Made by a program: the position numbers and the translations under genes. Source: Sporosarcina sp. JAI121 (GTDB lineage: Bacteria; Bacillota; Bacilli; Bacillales_A; Planococcaceae). From it: a stretch of 64,000 nucleotides of DNA. Positions 62,295-64,000 of this stretch are shown in pieces. The DNA is taken from contig NZ_JACCCL010000001.1 of assembly GCF_013408665.1 (NCBI RefSeq), positions 1,193,136-1,257,135 on the forward strand, written 5' to 3'. Within the stretch, counting starts at the first letter, position 1, and each line of letters opens with the position of its first letter. The notes under the pieces are model-generated. The model had not been told where the DNA came from. It ran no database searches and worked only from the letters and a program-made list of their open reading frames with translations.

Positions 62295-63851
62295 ATGAGT
62301 TTATTGACTGTAGCAAATTTAAGCCACGGATTCGGGGATCGTGCGATTTTCGAGGACGTCTCTTTCCGCTTATTGCAAGGGGAGCATATCGGGTTGATTG
62401 GTGCCAATGGTGAAGGGAAGTCCACATTCATGAACATCATCACTCGGCAGTTGGAGCCGGATGCAGGAACGGTTAGTTGGGCGAAGCGGGTGCGTGTCGG
62501 GTATTTGGACCAGCACGTTGCATTGAAACAAGGGATGAGCATCCGTGATGTGCTACGAACTGCCTTTCAATATCTTTACGATCAGGAGGCGGAAATGAAC
62601 GCACTCTTTGCCAAGATGGGCGAGGTGGATGCGGATGAACTGGAAGCGCTTCTAGAAGAGACGGGTGAAATACAGGAAGAGCTGTCGCACAATGATTTTT
62701 ACATAATCGATTCTAAAGTGGAAGAAGTGGCGAATGGACTCGGATTGGATGAATTCGGTCTGGATCGGGACGTTCATGATTTGAGTGGGGGGCAGCGGAC
62801 AAAGGTTCTGCTCGGCAAGTTATTGCTGGAAAAACCGGATATCCTTCTACTCGATGAGCCTACGAACTATTTGGACGTCGAGCATATCGACTGGCTGCGC
62901 AATTATTTGCAGAACTATGCGAATGCATTCATTTTGATTTCACATGACCTTCCGTTTCTAAATAGTGTTATTCAACTGATCTACCATATGGAGAACCAAC
63001 AGATCACTAGATATGCCGGGGATTATGATGAGTTTTTACGCGTGCATGAAATGAAGAAACAGCAGGTGGAAGCCGCCTTCAAGAAACAACAGAAGGAAAT
63101 TGCTCACCTCAAGGACTTTGTGGCCCGTAATAAAGCGAATGCGGCGACAAGTAAAATGGCCATGTCCCGCCAGAAGAAATTGGACAAGATGGATGTCATT
63201 GAATTGGATGCGGAAAAGCCGAAGCCTCAATTCAGCTTCAAACTAGCGCGGACGCCCGGAAGATTTCTGTTCGAAACGAAGGAACTTGTGATCGGGTATG
63301 ACGAACCGTTGTCGAAGGAGCTTAATCTAACGATGGAACGCGGTCAGAAGATTGCATTGTCGGGTGCGAATGGGATTGGGAAAACGACGCTATTGAAGAG
63401 CATTCTAGGGGAAATCCCTGCACTTTCAGGAATCGTTGAACGTGGTGAGCACTTGGAAATAGGGTATTTCGAACAGGAAGCAAAGGCGGAAAATAACAAT
63501 ACCTGCCTGGAAGAAGTATGGGAAACCTTCCCACACTTTACACAATATGAAGTACGTGCGGCGTTGGCTCGATGCGGATTGACGACAAAGCATATCGAGA
63601 GCAAGGTGAAGGTGTTAAGTGGCGGAGAACGGGCGAAAGTTCGACTTTGTAAATTAATCAATAGCGAGACGAATCTGCTTGTCCTCGACGAACCGACAAA
63701 TCACCTTGATCGTGATGCGAAAGAGGAATTGAAACGCGCATTAAAGGAATACAAAGGAAGTGTCCTGCTCATCTCTCACGAACCTGATTTTTATGAAGGC
63801 ATTGTGACAGACGTTTGGAACGGTGAGAATTGGACGACTAAAATGTTTTAA
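62295..63851 (+). CDS. ABC-F family ATPase (duplicated ATPase, no membrane domain)
   Basis: A 518-residue protein with two ABC domains: Walker A GANGEGKST and GANGIGKTT, signatures LSGGQRTKVLLGKLL and LSGGERAKVRLCKLI, Walker B LLLDEPTNYLD and LVLDEPTNHLD. The linker with charged helices (about 240-310: MKKQQVEAAFKKQQKEIAHL) is the P-site tRNA interaction motif region. ABC-F proteins act on ribosomes, as translation factors or as antibiotic-resistance factors. The linker looks of ordinary length, so a housekeeping role (YbiT/YfmR-like) is more likely than resistance. Monocistronic with a bidirectional terminator. Confidence 0.93.
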   Translation: MSLLTVANLSHGFGDRAIFEDVSFRLLQGEHIGLIGANGEGKSTFMNIITRQLEPDAGTVSWAKRVRVGYLDQHVALKQGMSIRDVLRTAFQYLYDQEAEMNALFAKMGEVDADELEALLEETGEIQEELSHNDFYIIDSKVEEVANGLGLDEFGLDRDVHDLSGGQRTKVLLGKLLLEKPDILLLDEPTNYLDVEHIDWLRNYLQNYANAFILISHDLPFLNSVIQLIYHMENQQITRYAGDYDEFLRVHEMKKQQVEAAFKKQQKEIAHLKDFVARNKANAATSKMAMSRQKKLDKMDVIELDAEKPKPQFSFKLARTPGRFLFETKELVIGYDEPLSKELNLTMERGQKIALSGANGIGKTTLLKSILGEIPALSGIVERGEHLEIGYFEQEAKAENNNTCLEEVWETFPHFTQYEVRAALARCGLTTKHIESKVKVLSGGERAKVRLCKLINSETNLLVLDEPTNHLDRDAKEELKRALKEYKGSVLLISHEPDFYEGIVTDVWNGENWTTKMF

Positions 63852-63872
63852 CCACATATTTGCATGAAGGAA

Positions 63873-63912
63873 AGAGGAAGTGAGCCAAAAAAATGGTTCA
63901 CTTCCTCTTGTA
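63873..63912. terminator. Bidirectional terminator
   Basis: AAGAGGAAGTGA and TCACTTCCTCTT form a perfect 12-bp stem, with an inner CCA/TGG and an A-rich loop, between the ABC-F gene and a convergent partial gene. Confidence 0.85.
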
Positions 63913-63939
63913 TATATTAGTATCCCTACAATTTCACAT

Positions 63940-64000
63940 TCATTTATCCACATCTTTACCCTTCTTCTTTAATTCTTTCTTCAGGTTCTGGATATCCTCT
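63940..64000 (-). CDS. C-terminal end of a gene entering from the right edge
   Basis: The minus strand reads EDIQNLKKELKKKGKDVDK and a stop at 63940-63942, directly after the bidirectional terminator. It is Lys-rich and helix-forming, plausible as a coiled-coil tail. Too little is visible to name it. Confidence 0.5.
   Translation of the reverse strand, partial: EDIQNLKKELKKKGKDVDK

Noticed and set aside
62295-63851. ABC-F gene as the Msr-type partner of the macrolide pump
   Set aside because: It is 51 kb away, lacks a leader peptide and has an ordinary-length linker, so a housekeeping translation factor is more likely.

Overview
The window looks like chromosome from a spore-forming, low-GC Gram-positive of the order Bacillales, probably a Planococcaceae/Caryophanaceae member such as Sporosarcina. 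This is inferred from the gene set (YqhH/YqhG, YugN-like, DbpA/YxiN-type helicase, ABC-F ATPase, symporter with a small accessory protein, collagen-like exosporium-type protein), strong GGAGG ribosome sites and Bacillales-style dispersed repeats. No rRNA, tRNA or CRISPR array was seen.

Layout. 1-1.6 kb: the 5' part of a secreted peptide gene and remnants of an SDR and a DnaB-type helicase. 1.6-9.6 kb: a TetR regulator divergent from a BCCT transporter, a CocE/X-Pro hydrolase, an M24 Xaa-Pro-type peptidase, a UPF0316 membrane protein and proline dehydrogenase. The same ATAATCATGRTTAT site precedes both transcription units. 9.6-11.5 kb: an IS3 remnant, then a Mef-like MFS efflux gene behind a 14-codon leader peptide beginning (M)TASMRLR and a terminator, which is the architecture of macrolide-inducible attenuation. 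11.8-14.5 kb: an M28 lipoprotein peptidase and a YdhR-like protein. 14.7-21.2 kb: a sigma-54 activator, a matching -24/-12 promoter with an upstream inverted repeat, then a beta-keto acid cleavage enzyme (BKACE), a 3-hydroxyacyl-CoA dehydrogenase, a GntP permease, a BKACE remnant and a ketopantoate-reductase-like gene. 22-27 kb: a D-2-hydroxyacid dehydrogenase, a Pcm-like methyltransferase and a Ca-type P-ATPase. 27.7-32.5 kb: an XRE-cupin regulator, a 42-bp perfect palindrome, a tiny symporter partner, an SSS symporter and an Fe-S/FMN/FAD old-yellow-enzyme-type oxidoreductase. 33.8-39.2 kb: a CdaR/PucR regulator divergent from an ornithine cyclodeaminase-family gene, a DAO-type oxidase and a PutP-like symporter. 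39.7-42.8 kb: a TetR regulator and a complete L-carnitine-to-betaine trio (BKACE, L-carnitine dehydrogenase, thioesterase). 43-51 kb: VOC protein, lipoprotein, YqhH/YqhG, and a duplicated and decaying zinc-ribbon/HhH plus O-methyltransferase unit around a pRiA4b-ORF3/SEC-C gene. 51.6-57.1 kb: a large collagen-like glycoprotein-type gene flanked by decayed glycosyltransferases and two M24 peptidase remnants. 57.4-64 kb: housekeeping genes (SelO, DbpA, YugN-like, DUF1801, ABC-F).

The catabolic blocks share a theme: uptake and degradation of prolyl compounds, carnitine/betaine-like quaternary amines and related amino or hydroxy acids. Each block carries its own regulator. Exact substrates are inference, except for the carnitine trio, whose gene order and sequence motifs fit well.

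Intergenic DNA is rich in repeats. One 146-147 bp family has AGGTACCTGTG/CACAGGTACCT inverted ends, with three full copies, a divergent fourth and many half copies. A second family of about 250-290 bp has TGAGTCAATTTCATA-type inverted ends. A third is a two-hairpin element of about 95 bp. There is also a solo palindromic end resembling IS200/IS605 elements. Several stretches (0.5-1.2, 47.4, 49.5-51.5 and 54.6-57.1 kb) are gene graveyards.
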